This document shows positions 11,465 through 22,570 of a DNA stretch of 64,000 nucleotides, piece by piece. Numbering within the stretch: position 1 is the first letter of the stretch; every line of letters starts with the position of its first letter. This stretch comes from Branchiostoma floridae (lineage: Eukaryota > Chordata > Leptocardii > Amphioxiformes > Branchiostomatidae), in assembly GCF_000003815.2 (NCBI RefSeq), contig NC_049988.1, forward strand, positions 22,292,384 through 22,356,383, written 5' to 3'. The notes beneath the pieces are model-generated. The model made no database searches, was not told the origin of the DNA, and worked only from the letters and a program-made list of their open reading frames with translations. A program made the translations under genes and the position numbers.

Positions 11465-12240
11465 TAAGTACAGAGCCAGAGAAGAAATGGCTGGTGATGG
11501 AATTCACAGCCTTGGTGCTGAATTGCCATCAGTGCTTACCCATTACAGTAAACTCCTTATACTAATAGTTATTGGCATAACTAAGTTGGATAGAATTTCT
11601 GATAAGAGAATTATGCACATCATCTAGAGTCTAAGAAGAAATGGCTGACAAGGGAATTCCCAGCATTAGTGCTGAATCACCGTCAGTACCCCCCCCCCAT
11701 TAAATCCCTTTTACTGATAGTCATTGACATCACTAAATTGGATAGAATTTTCGATAATTATAGATACATGTATGCCTACATGTAGATCTAGAGCCTCAAA
11801 AGAAATGGCTGACAACAGTAAATTCTTGGTCTTGGTGCTGAATCAGTCCCTCCCTTTAAACTCCTTTCACTAAATAGCCATTGACATCCCTAAATTGGAT
11901 AGCATTTCTGATAAGAGAATTATGTACATCATTTAGAGCCTAAGAAGAAATGTGCATTGGATAGAATTAGTGCATTAGTGCATTGGATAGAATTTCTGAT
12001 AATTAGAGATACACGTACATGTATGCCTACATGTAGATCTAGAGCCTCAGAAGAAATGACTGACAGCAGTAGGTTCTTGGCCTTGGTGCTGAATCACCAT
12101 CAGTACACCCTCCCCATTAAACTTTTTTCACTAGCAGTCTTTGACATCACTAGATTAGATAGCATTTCTGATAAGAGAAGTATGTACAGATCTAGCGCCT
12201 ATAAAGAAATGGTTGACAACAGTAGATACTTGAAGACTAA
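11465..12240. repeat. Satellite array, unit about 145-160 bp (type 2)
   Basis: AGAAGAAATGGCTGACAAC, TTGGTGCTGAATCACCATC and GGATAGCATTTCTGATAAG recur about five to six times with 10-25 percent drift. The same array recurs at 20395-21200. Confidence 0.85.
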
Positions 12241-13274
12241 CAGTGATTGACTTAACTTTATTGGATCACATCTATTTATTCTGTACTGTGGTCAGAAGTT
12301 GCAAACTCTTTTCTTGGACACCCCAAACAGTGATTTACATTCGCATTTCAGTAAATCATAGTCCTGGTAATCCCAAATGTTTGACAAGACTGTGCCACCA
12401 TAGCATGAGTGAGTCATTTACATTCAATGGGAAACTTTGTGAATTGTTATCAGAGTTAAGACTGGATGGCCTTGAATAAGTGACTGCCTTGGTAGAACAT
12501 AATATTTTAAGCATTAGACATTGTATCCTTCGGTAATTGTTTTGTGGCCTACTCACTGTGGTCTACAGTGTTGACTTGAGTTTACATAGTGAAAGTCCTG
12601 CCTTGTTAGAACATGGCTGATCATTAACAGCAAAATGTCTGATAACAGCTGCTGCCTTGTTGGGAGCCAGGCATTTTTGGCAACACCTCAGGGGTGGAGC
12701 CTGTTTTCTACAGTGTTAAATCAAGGGAGTTTGTAGTGAAAGGGCTGCCTTCTAAGAACATGGCTGATCATTAAGTGTGTTATGTGTGATAAATGGTGCT
12801 GCTTTGGGGGGAGCAAAATAATGTTCTAACTTCCTTTGACATTTCATGTATCTAACTGTCCTTTGTGATTACTTGTGGATTATCTTAGTCTAGATAATTT
12901 GCATAGTAGTTTCAAACAGCTTCAGTCTTTAGTTTTGTCTGTATTGACAAAATTATGATTAAGTTATTGAATAAGGTATAAAAGCTATATTCATATATCA
13001 GAAGAATTATGCAACATGTATGACTTTGGGTACAGATCCCTGGTCTCCCGATACTATGCAGAGAATGACAGTGACCATATATTATAAACCTATTCTATAG
13101 GTGAAAAAGAGCTCTCTTTACAATTATTTCAGATATTTCATCTTCATCACCTACATTATACATTGATGAGCTATTTATTATAAGATAAACTTAAGGTTCT
13201 CTGACCATTGATGAAATGCTAATAGCTTGCATCTTTTGGACTTCTGCATGTTTTGTACTTGTATTGAATGGTCA

Positions 13275-15233
13275 CTAGTGAGGCTGTACCATGACTTGTT
13301 CATACACCCTCCTGGCTGGGTTTGTGATCACACTGGGGACTGACCTGAACACAGACAGCCTGTTCCTGTCAGCCTGCTGGGCCATGTTGTAGTGGTGCAG
13401 GATTCTGTTCCTGTGGACAGATGGGTCCTGCCGGCCGTACAGGGTAACCAGGTAGTAATGGGCATCGAGCACCCAGAGATGGTCTGTAGGAGCTGTGTGG
13501 ATGTAGTGGTGAAACTGCCTGATGGCCTGTGGGACAGACACATTCATGGAACACTCTGCTGTGAGGTACAGTGTTAGTAGGTGGTCAGATTTGTACATAA
13601 GGGCACTGGCAAAGGCAGACAGGGCTGGGGCTGGTTGTCTGGTGGTCACCAGTATTGTATACCCTAGAGCACAGTACATGTAAGCCAGATGTTTGTACAT
13701 GGGGTCTGTTTCTCCTTGCTGTAGAACAACGTTGATCACATGGTCTATGGCCTGCTGTCGACTGTGTCCAAGGGGAAGCTGCAGTGCCTGTATGAGCAGA
13801 CAGGGGGTGCTGTCAGGGTTAGCCTGGAGCTGTGTGGAAGTGAGTTGATGTACCTTAGCTCTGTCCAGGTGCAACCAGAACTGGTCATACAGGATTGTAT
13901 TAACACCACCAGGGACCATAAACTCCGTCAGCATGATCCCCTCCAGCAGGTGCTCCACCCCCTCCCCCTCCTGATACCCCCCTGTGGTTACCATGGCAGC
14001 CCCCTTTTCCAGACAGCTGTAGGCCTTGAGCCGTGTCTGTGCAGTTGGTGAGTCCTTGTGCTGCAGTAGCCCGGCTCTCAGCCCCTTCAGTGGGCCCTCC
14101 TGTAGCTCAGCCTGCAGTGCAGTAGGTGTGGCCTGTGCTGGAGGCTGCTGGGGAAGTCCGGCCTGGGATGGTCCAGCCTCCTCCTCCTCTACATCCTCCC
14201 ATGATGCAACAGTAGAGACACCTGCTACAGAGGAGATATCCTCGGGTATCCCAGAATCCCCTGCTGCAGTGCTGATGTGGCTAGCCTAGGGGGAAGAAAA
14301 ATTAAATAAACGTTAACAGTTGGTTTCACTGTTCACCAGGTCACGTTTTCTATCTGTATAACATCATGTCGTAGAGTGGCGGGTTGCTTATTTCTTGACC
14401 AAAGACTCAAGTTGGACAATTGAAGATTGGGGATATTGTTAGAAATTACTGGTGAACTGCAGTTGTACTTGTTGTTTAGGTGTCACATACTTCATTTATT
14501 TTTTGCTTTCTTTTTTAGTAGTAAACACATTCAGTAGGCAGAATTGTACCTTGTATATTATCATTACGATTCTATGACAACTGAGATGCGTTATTTCCTC
14601 CAATATATATTGTAGCAAAGGCTAAAAATGTTGATAATCATTATGATAGTTTGGAATGTCTGGTTAAATAAATGAAATGAAATAGAAATGAATATATATC
14701 ATATGGAATCATTATCATTACGACATTAGTTTATAATTTACCTTCTCAGATATCTGTAGTTCTGCCAGCCAGTCCTGAACTCTCATCATCCCCATCAGGG
14801 GCCCTGCTCCCCCCTCTGGCAGGTTTGGTAGCTCCCACTTCTCTGCACTTACATCGATGGGTGCCTCATACCCGACCTTTGCGAGTTCAGCTTGGAGACA
14901 GGCCTTAAGGAAGGGTCCGTTCAGGATGGAGGTGAAGTATTGGTAGCCCAGCTGGGAGTAGAAGATGACAGGAACCAGGAGGGAGTCCACCTCTGCCTCC
15001 AACCCCACCTGTGGGTCGGCTGGCTGGTCGGGGTTGTCGGGGTCCCTCCTCTCAACAGCCCGACGGACAGCCCTCATAGTGAGGTACCTGTTGGCCAGGT
15101 AGAACGCACCTATGGCGAGCCCACGTGCCAGCCAGACATCAGTGATCCTCAGGTACACCCTGCCCCACTCCGCCATCATCTCTATCACAGGCTGGGCTGC
15201 TGCCTGCCCTGCTTCTCCAACTTGTTCAGCCAT
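13275..15233 (-). CDS. Tandem family copy B: predicted membrane-associated TPR-like protein
   Basis: Exons are 15233-14742 (164 codons, ends QISEK, donor GTAAAT) and 14285-13275 (acceptor CCCCTAG, stop TAG at 13277-13275), joined in phase 0 to about 500 residues. The layout is as in copy A: hydrophobic N-terminal half (LAIGAFYLANRYLTM), acidic Pro/Gln linker (VEEEEAGPSQAG), then TPR-like helices ending near RRVYEQVMVQPH. The second exon starts at ASHIST rather than VST, so its acceptor has drifted. Intron length is 456 bp. Differences from the other copies cluster in the helical half. Confidence 0.8.
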
Positions 15234-15529
15234 TCTAAGAACCGTAATGGCACTCTTACAGGTGCAAGTGAAATGGTGCCCCTCCTCCTTAATGTTAGAC
15301 TAAAGTCTAGAGGTCAGTTAGTCATGTGCCATGGTCTGGCTGTACTAAGCATGTGCAAAAGATAAGCTCTTAATTTTTTTTTAGTAAAACCAATAAAATA
15401 TTTATCCAGCAGAATGAAAATAGTTTTATTTGCATTTTCAAGCTTAAACAAATTGATTATAATGTGATTGAATGTATTTTGGTGATTTTTTTGTGGTGAC
15501 GTTTTTCCTACCTTATTGACTTAAGTGAA

Positions 15530-16330
15530 AGGTCTGCTAATGTTAGAACATGGCTAATCATTAATGAGATGAAATACGTGGCTGCCTTCTTGCAGAGCGC
15601 CAAACATTTTATCAGTGACCACTCAAGGGTGGGCTCCTTTCTCCATGCCAGTTGGAAATTATCATCATTCACAGAAGTGCAATTGAACAAGGGAGAAGTG
15701 ACAATGCACATAATAAACGATTATGTCATGATTGTGGAAAGCCTCAAGTTATTTTCAAATGTCTCTTTTTTTCTAGTGCTGACTTGAGGTGGTGTAGGGG
15801 TTGCAAAGGGGATGCCCTGTTACAACATGGCTAATCATTAGCTATCTAACATCTGATAAAAGGCACTGCCTTGTTGGAGACCCAGACATTTTTTGGCAAC
15901 ACCTCAGGGGAGGAGCCTTTTACTCTTACATTTCCCCACACTAAGTTCATGATTTAGACTGAACTACAGGGAGAAGTGACAATGTCCATTATAAAATTAT
16001 TTCTTTATTTTCTACAGACCCAGACATTTTTTTGGGCAACACCTCAGGGGTAGAGCCTTTTATTCCCACTTCTTCATACCAGTTTGTCCACATCATTTGG
16101 ACAGAACAAGGGGGAAGTTGCAATGCCAGATCATATTGAAAAGCCTTGAGCCATTTTCACAGGACCAATCTTTTTTTTATCTAATGTTGACTTAAGGTAG
16201 TGAAAGGGCTGCCTTATTAGAAAATGTGATTAAAACTGTTAAATGTCTGATGAAAGCTGCTGTCTTGTTGGAAAGCCAGACATTTTATTGGCAACACCAC
16301 AGGGGTGAAGCCTTTTAGTCAGATTGAGAT
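15530..16330. repeat. Satellite array, unit about 144 bp (type 1), B-C spacer
   Basis: Five or so diverged units carry ACATGGCTAATCATTA, GATAAAAG, CTGCCTTGTTGGAGACCCAG and GGCAACACCTCAGGGG. No gene was seen. Confidence 0.75.
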
Positions 16331-16481
16331 TTTGTTGTGGTCTATTGCCTACTATTGGGACAGGTGGTCAAAGAACAGTAGACCGAATCAGGACATGTTT
16401 GTTTGTTTAGACACTTGTAGTGCCAAGTGGCACACAGGGCAGCAAGTTTCCTTGCCTTTTATGTAGAAGCATAAGGGTATA

Positions 16482-16832
16482 CAGGGCTCGAAATACTGTG
16501 TGCATGTGCACCCAGGTGCACCCAAAATTGGAGCTGTGCACCCAATTGTTTTCTGTGGGTGCACAGGGTGCACCCAAATATTTTCTTAGGTTTATGTACG
16601 TAAAGATATCAAGTATACATCATATTTTTGACATCTAAGTGTTAGAAAGGTAATAAAAATGTCTGTCATGGGACTTGTTTAAGAATTTGATAGCTCATAA
16701 CTAAGTTTTGATTTTAGGTTTTTCTGACATTCTACTTTCATTTAAGTGGTGCACCCAATTTTTTTTGTTGCACCCAATTTTTAAGCTGGGTGCACCAGTG
16801 CACCTAATCCCAAAAATGAATTTCGAACCCCG
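16482..16832. mobile_element. Non-autonomous hAT-like MITE, copy 2
   Basis: It has the same ends and interior as the element at 9840-10197 but a different 5-bp target duplication, GTATA (16477-16481 and 16833-16837). It is therefore an independent insertion, not part of the segmental duplication. The right end has drifted to GAACCCCG. Confidence 0.8.
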
Positions 16833-17547
16833 GTATATTTTGACAGCCTTATAAATTATCCCTTAACGTGGCCAAAGCTCAGAGCTACTAGATGGGCTAC
16901 AGGAAGATTTTACTCACAACATGACAGAGACACAATAGTAGTAACAGATTTGCGTAGTTTTAATACTACACCAACTGTAACAGTGTTACATAGATGGATA
17001 AAAAGTGTTTAGAGACAGGATAACAAATAGCATATACTACTGCAATGCTAACTGACTGTTACAGTATTACATACTATGGAAAATGATTTGAGATGTGATA
17101 ACAATGTACCAAATACTACACTAACTGTTAAAGTATTACATAGAATAGAATGATCGATGAGAAAGGATTTCAGACAGCATAACTACAAGCTGTTTTTTCT
17201 TTACATAGTACACAAACTACATGTAGTATATGTTATACATGCATTACATAAGAATGACTAAAATAAGAGAACAGTCATTCAAAGTTATATATGAGTCCAG
17301 GCATTGTCAAAACTGCAGAGAATGATAGTGATTGCAAAAGCCTTAGTCCTATAGATGCAAGAGAGCTGAGTGTACTGTATATTTCATCTTCATCATCTAC
17401 ATTCATTATAAGATAAGCTTCAAGGTCTCTGACCATTCATGAAATGCTAAAGCTTACATCCTTTTGACTTTTACATGTTTTCTACTAATATTTTAGCCTA
17501 TGAGTATGAATTTGCAATAAACTTTATCACTATATTGAACTGCATGG
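16833..17547. other. 3' flank of gene C
   Basis: Homologous to 6540-7089 downstream of gene A (ACATAGATGGAT, GACAGCATAAC, CTTCAAGGTCTCTGACCATT). No exon was seen. Confidence 0.6.
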
Positions 17548-19492
17548 TCACTTGTGAGGCTGTGCCATGACTTGTTCATACACCAGTCTGGCTGGGTCTG
17601 TTAGCTCACTGGGGACTGGTGGAAACACAGGCAGCCAGTTCCTGTCAGCCTGCTGGGCCATGTTGTAGTGGTGCAGGATTCTGTCTCTGTGGACAGATGG
17701 GTCCTGCTGGCCGTACAGGGTAACCAGGTAGTAATGAGCCGTGGGCACCCAGAGATCGTCTGTAGGAGCTGTGTGGATGTAGTAGTGCAACTGCCTGATG
17801 GCCTGTGGGACAGACACATCCATGGAACACACTGCTGTGAGGTACAGGGTTAGCAGGTGGTCAGATTTGTGCATAAGGGCACTGGCATAGGCAGACAGGG
17901 CTGGGGCTGGTTGTCTGGTGGTCATCCATGTTGTATACCCTAAAGCATAGTATATGCAAGCCAGATGTTTGTACATGGGGTCTGTTTCTCCATGCTGTAG
18001 AACAATGTCAATCACATGGTCTATGGCCTGCTGTCGGCCCTGTCCGTTGGGAAGCTGCAGTGCCTGTATGAGCAGACAGGGGGTGCTGTCAGGGTTAGCC
18101 TGGAGCTGTGTGGAAGTGAGTTGATGTAACTTAGCTCTGTCCAGGTGCAGCCCGGACTGGCCATACAGGATTGTATTAACAACATCAGGGTCCACATTCT
18201 CCATCAGCATGATCCCCTCCAGCAGGTGCTCCACCCCCTTCTGGTACCCCCCTGTGGTTACCATGGCAGCCCCCTTTTCCAGACAGCTGTAGGCCTTGAG
18301 CCGTGCCTGTGTAGTTGGTGAGTCCTTGTGCTTCAGTAGCCCGGCTCTCTGCCCCTTCAGTGGGCCCTCCTGTAGGTCAGCCTGCTGTGCAGTAGGTGTG
18401 GCCTGTGCTGGAGGCTGCTGGGGAAGTCCGGCCTGGGATGGTCCAGCCTCCTCCTCCTCTACATCCTCCCATGATGCAACAGTAGAGACACCTGCTACAG
18501 AGGAGATATCCTCGGGTATCCCAGAATCCCCTGCTGCTGTGCTAACCTGTGTGGAGGAAATTCGATTCGACAATTATCAGTCGTTTGCAGTAACTGTTAT
18601 GACCCACTGGTCAATGAGTCATGTGCTCCACATGTATTTGCATAAAATTATTTATGTGATGTCACAAAAGCGGTACATTCTTTGACCTGAGCACAATCCT
18701 TGTCCAAGACTGGAGTATTAGTGTTGGAAATCGTAGTTGTACTTCAGTTGCAGTTTTTGTTGAGGTAATCACATACTCAGTCAACTGCTGCTCATATTTA
18801 AATACAAGACACATGGGATAGGCATGAGGCAAAAATGTACCAGTCTTATCTTATTACAATTGTAGGATTCAATTGCGATGTTTTTTTTCTCTCCTATATA
18901 TACAGCAAATGCACAAGATGTGGATAAAGATAGTTTGGAATATGTTATGTCTATTGTATAGAATCAGTATTATTAGACGATTGTAAAGAGTATTTCTTAC
19001 CTTCTCAGATATCTGTAGTTCTGCCAGCCAGCCGCGAACTCTCTCCTCCCCCATCATCCCCATCAGTCCTGCTCCCCCCTCCGGCAGGTTTGGTAGCTCC
19101 CACTTCTCCACACTTACGTCAATAGATTCCTTATATCCGACCCTCTTCAATTCAGCTTGGATGCAGGCCTTAAGGAAGGGGCCGTTCAGGATGGAGGTGA
19201 AGTATTGGTAGCCCAGCTGGGAGTAGAAGATGACAGGAACCAGGAGGGAGTCCACCTCTGCCTCCAACCCCACCTGTGGGTCGGCTGGCCGGTCGGGGTT
19301 GTCGGGGTCCCTCCTCTCAACAGCCCGACGGACAGCCAGCATGGTCAGGGCCTTGTTGGCAAGCCAGAACGCACCTATAGCCAGTCCCCGTACAGTCCAG
19401 ACATCGGTGATTCTTAACTGCACCTGACCCCAGATCAGCTCAGCTGCAGGTTGGACTGCAGCCTGCCCTGCTCGTGCAAGTTGTTCAGCCAT
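17548..19492 (-). CDS. Tandem family copy C: predicted membrane-associated TPR-like protein
   Basis: Exons are 19492-19001 (164 codons, donor GTAAGA) and 18546-17548 (acceptor CACACAG, stop TGA), joined in phase 0 to about 496 residues. Exon 1 differs most from its siblings at the N-terminus (MAEQLARAGQAAVQPAAEL, LAIGAFWLANKALTM). Its end (MMGEERVRGWLAELQ) is shared only with copy D. The second exon lost a few residues in the GGYQKGVEHLLEG region relative to A and B. The C-terminus is full length (VYEQVMAQPHK). Function is not recognised; a membrane anchor plus helical-repeat scaffold is inferred. Confidence 0.8.
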
Positions 19493-19759
19493 TCTAAGAA
19501 CTGCAATACAGCCCTCTTGCAGATCGACACAAGTGAAATGGCGTCCCTCCCACTTAACTCGGACTAAAGTCTAGAGGTCAGTTTGTCATATGACCAACAT
19601 TTAGTCATAGGGCCAAACTGCGCATGTGTATAAGATAAGCTCTCTCACTGTTAAAAAATATTTGTAGAAAAAACACAAAAATTTTTCTGGATGAAAAGTT
19701 TCATTTCAAACATTATTATATATACAATTTTGTATTTTGACTCTTCTGACTTTTTTCTA

Positions 19760-22230
19760 GTGTTGACTTAAGTAAGTGTGGTGAAAGGTTGGCCTTGTTA
19801 GAACATGGCTTATCATTAACTTTAACATAATATAACATCTGATAAAAGCTGCTGCCACGTTGGAGACCCAGACATTTATTGGCAACACCTCAGGGGTGAA
19901 GCCTTTTACTCTCACATTTCACTTTAAGTTCACATAGCAAGCTGATAAAACTATTAATGGAAATGCTGTCATTAATGTCTTTTCCACAATCATTTGCCTA
20001 TGACCTCCTTGCCACAAACATAGTTTGTATTTTACAGTATGGCCATAGCTCAATCTGAATGATTTGAACGTGCTTGTGTGCACCACTGTTGAAAATTCGA
20101 ACAACTGTTTTGTTCCTTTGCCCGGTTCTTTTATTTGAATTGACAAAGTTGTTGACCCGATGTACATTGATATCCTGCCGGTCGGATCTCTCTCTGTCCT
20201 TCGACCAATCCCACCCCCGGTCGGGCCGTACCTTGGCAATACGGAATACCCTGCGTTGTATTCTATTTGTAAAATGTGTTTTTAATGTGTATGGTGTAGT
20301 GTACAACATCGGCACTCCTATGCCTTGTGCACCATATTGTGTTGTTATAATCCAAATAAAGAAGACAAGGAAATATCAATCAGATTACTGACTTAAGTAC
20401 AAAGCCAGAGAAGAAATGGCTGGTGATGGAATTCCCAGGCTTGGTACTGAATTACCATCAGTGCTTACCCATTAAATGCTATTCGATAATATTCATTGAC
20501 ATGCCTAACTTGGATAGCATTTCTGATAAGAGAATTATGTACATCATTTAGCGCCTAAGAGGAGATGGCTGAAAACGGTAAATTCTTGGCCTTGGTGCTG
20601 AATCACCATCAGTCTCTCCATTAAACTCCTTTTGCTAATAGGCATTGGCATCACTAATTTAATTGGATAGCATTTCTGATAAGACAATTATATATATCAT
20701 CTAGAGCTTAAGAAGATATGACTGACAACAGTAAATTCTTTGGTGCTGAATGGCCATCAGTACCCCCATTTAACTCCTTTAACTTATAGTCATTGACATC
20801 ACTAATCTGGATAGCATTTCTGACAAGTAGAACCGTGTACATCATCTTGAGCTGAAGAAGAAATGACTGACAGCAGTAAATTCCTGGCCTTGGTGCTGAA
20901 CCACCATCAGTCCCTCCATTGAATTCCTTTCACTGATAGTCATTGACATCGCTAAATTGGATAGAATTTCTGATAGTCAGAGTTACATGTATGCCTACAT
21001 GTACGTCATCTAGGGCCTAAGAAGAAATGGCTGACAACAGTAAATTCTTGGCCCTGGTGCTGAATTACCCTCAGCCCCCCCAGTAAACTCCTTTCATTAA
21101 TAATCATTGACATCACTAAATTGGATAGCATTTCTGATAGAGAATAATGTAAAGATCTAGAGCCTAAGAAGAAATGACTGACAACAGTAAATTCTTGTAG
21201 ACTGACTGTGGTTGACTTAACTTTATTGGATCACATTTATTTATTCTGTATTGTGGTCAGAAGTTGTAATTTTCTTCTTTTTTTGACAACCAAAACAGCG
21301 ATTTCTATTACATTACAGTAAATAATAGTCCTGGTAATACCAAACGTTTGACAAGACTCTACCATCATAGCCTGTGAGTCTTTCACATTCAATTGGAAAC
21401 TTTGTGGATTATTATCAGAGTTAACACTGGATGGCATTAAATAAATGACTACCATGGTAGAACACAATATTTTAAGCACTTAAGACATGATTCCTTGGGT
21501 AATTGTTTTGTTGTCTACTATTTTCTACAGTGTTGACTCGAGTTTACATAGTGAAAGGGCTGCCTTGTTAGAACATGGCTAATCATTAACAGTGAAATGC
21601 CTGATAACAGTTGCTGTCTTGTTGGGAGCCAGGCATTTTTGGCAACACTTCAGGGGTGGAGCCTGTTTTCTACAGTGTTGACTTAAGTTTACATAGTGAA
21701 AGGCTGCCTTGTTAGAACATGGCTAATCATTAACAGTGAAATGTCTGATAACAGCTGCTGCCTTGTTGGGAGCCAGGCATTTTGGCAACACCTCAGGAGT
21801 GGAGCCTGTTTTCTACAGTGTTGACTTGAGTTTACATAGTGAAAGTCCTGCCTTGTTAGAACATGGCTAATCATTAACAGTGAAATGTCTGATAACAGCT
21901 GCTGCCTTGTTGGGAGCCAGACATTTTTGGCAACACTTCAGGGGTGGAGCCTGTTTTCTACAGTGTTGACTTAAGTTTACATAGTGAAAGGCTGCCTTGT
22001 TAGAACATGGTCTATCATTAAGTGTGTTACATGTCATGAAGGTGCTGCTTTGTGGGGGTGTAGATAATGTTCTTACTTTCTCTGACATTTAATGTATTTA
22101 TCTGCCCTATAGGTAAGTGCTTACTTGTAGATTGTATTAGTTGTAGGTATAATTTGAGTAGTATTTACGAACAGCTTCAGTCTTTAGTTTTGTTTGTATT
22201 GGCAGAATTACTATTAAGTAATTAAATAAG
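19760..22230. repeat. C-D intergenic block, homologous to 10640-12960
   Basis: In order: a 144-bp satellite unit, a shared unique tract (CACATAGCAAGCTGATAAAA), the LINE-tail-like sequence (20030-20385), a type 2 satellite array (20395-21200), a unique tract, and four tandem type 1 units at 21520-22060. No gene was seen. Confidence 0.8.
21520..22060. repeat. Clean 144-bp tandem satellite (type 1), four units
   Basis: The motif AACATGG occurs at 21572, 21716, 21861 and 22004, a period of 143-145 bp. Units share TTTTCTACAGTGTTGACTT, GATAACAGCTGCTGCCTTG and GGCAACACCTCAGG-like blocks. Confidence 0.9.
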
Positions 22231-22237
22231 GTATAAG

Positions 22238-22252
22238 AACTATATATATATA

Positions 22253-22293
<41 letters not shown>
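22238..22293. repeat. (TA)n microsatellite
   Basis: An almost perfect alternating TA tract of about 55 bases lies downstream of gene D. Confidence 0.95.
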
Positions 22294-22294
<1 letters not shown>

Positions 22295-22570
22295 GTCAGG
22301 AATTTTCATGCCTGCAACGTTTATGGCTCTGTGCCTAGGGTACCTATCCCTGGTCTCTTGATGCTTTGCAGAGAATGACAGTTACCATATATTATAAGCT
22401 TATTCCATAGTTGCAAGAGAGCTCTGTTTACAATTATTTCAGCTATTTCATCTTCATCACCTACATTATATATTGATGAGCTATTCACTATAAAATAAGT
22501 GTCAAGGTCTCTGACCACTAAAGCTTGCATCCTTTTTCACTTCTTGATGTACTGATATTGAACTGAATGG

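Larger units (their letters stand above)
10640..12960. repeat. A-B intergenic block, duplicated at 19760-22230
   Basis: In the same order as 19760-22230 this block contains: a 144-bp-type satellite unit (AACATGGCTAATCATTAAC, GGCAACACCTCAGGGG), a shared tract with a LINE-tail-like sequence, an array of the second satellite (11465-12240), a unique stretch (12240-12560), and more 144-bp units (12570-12800). No exon was seen. Confidence 0.8.
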
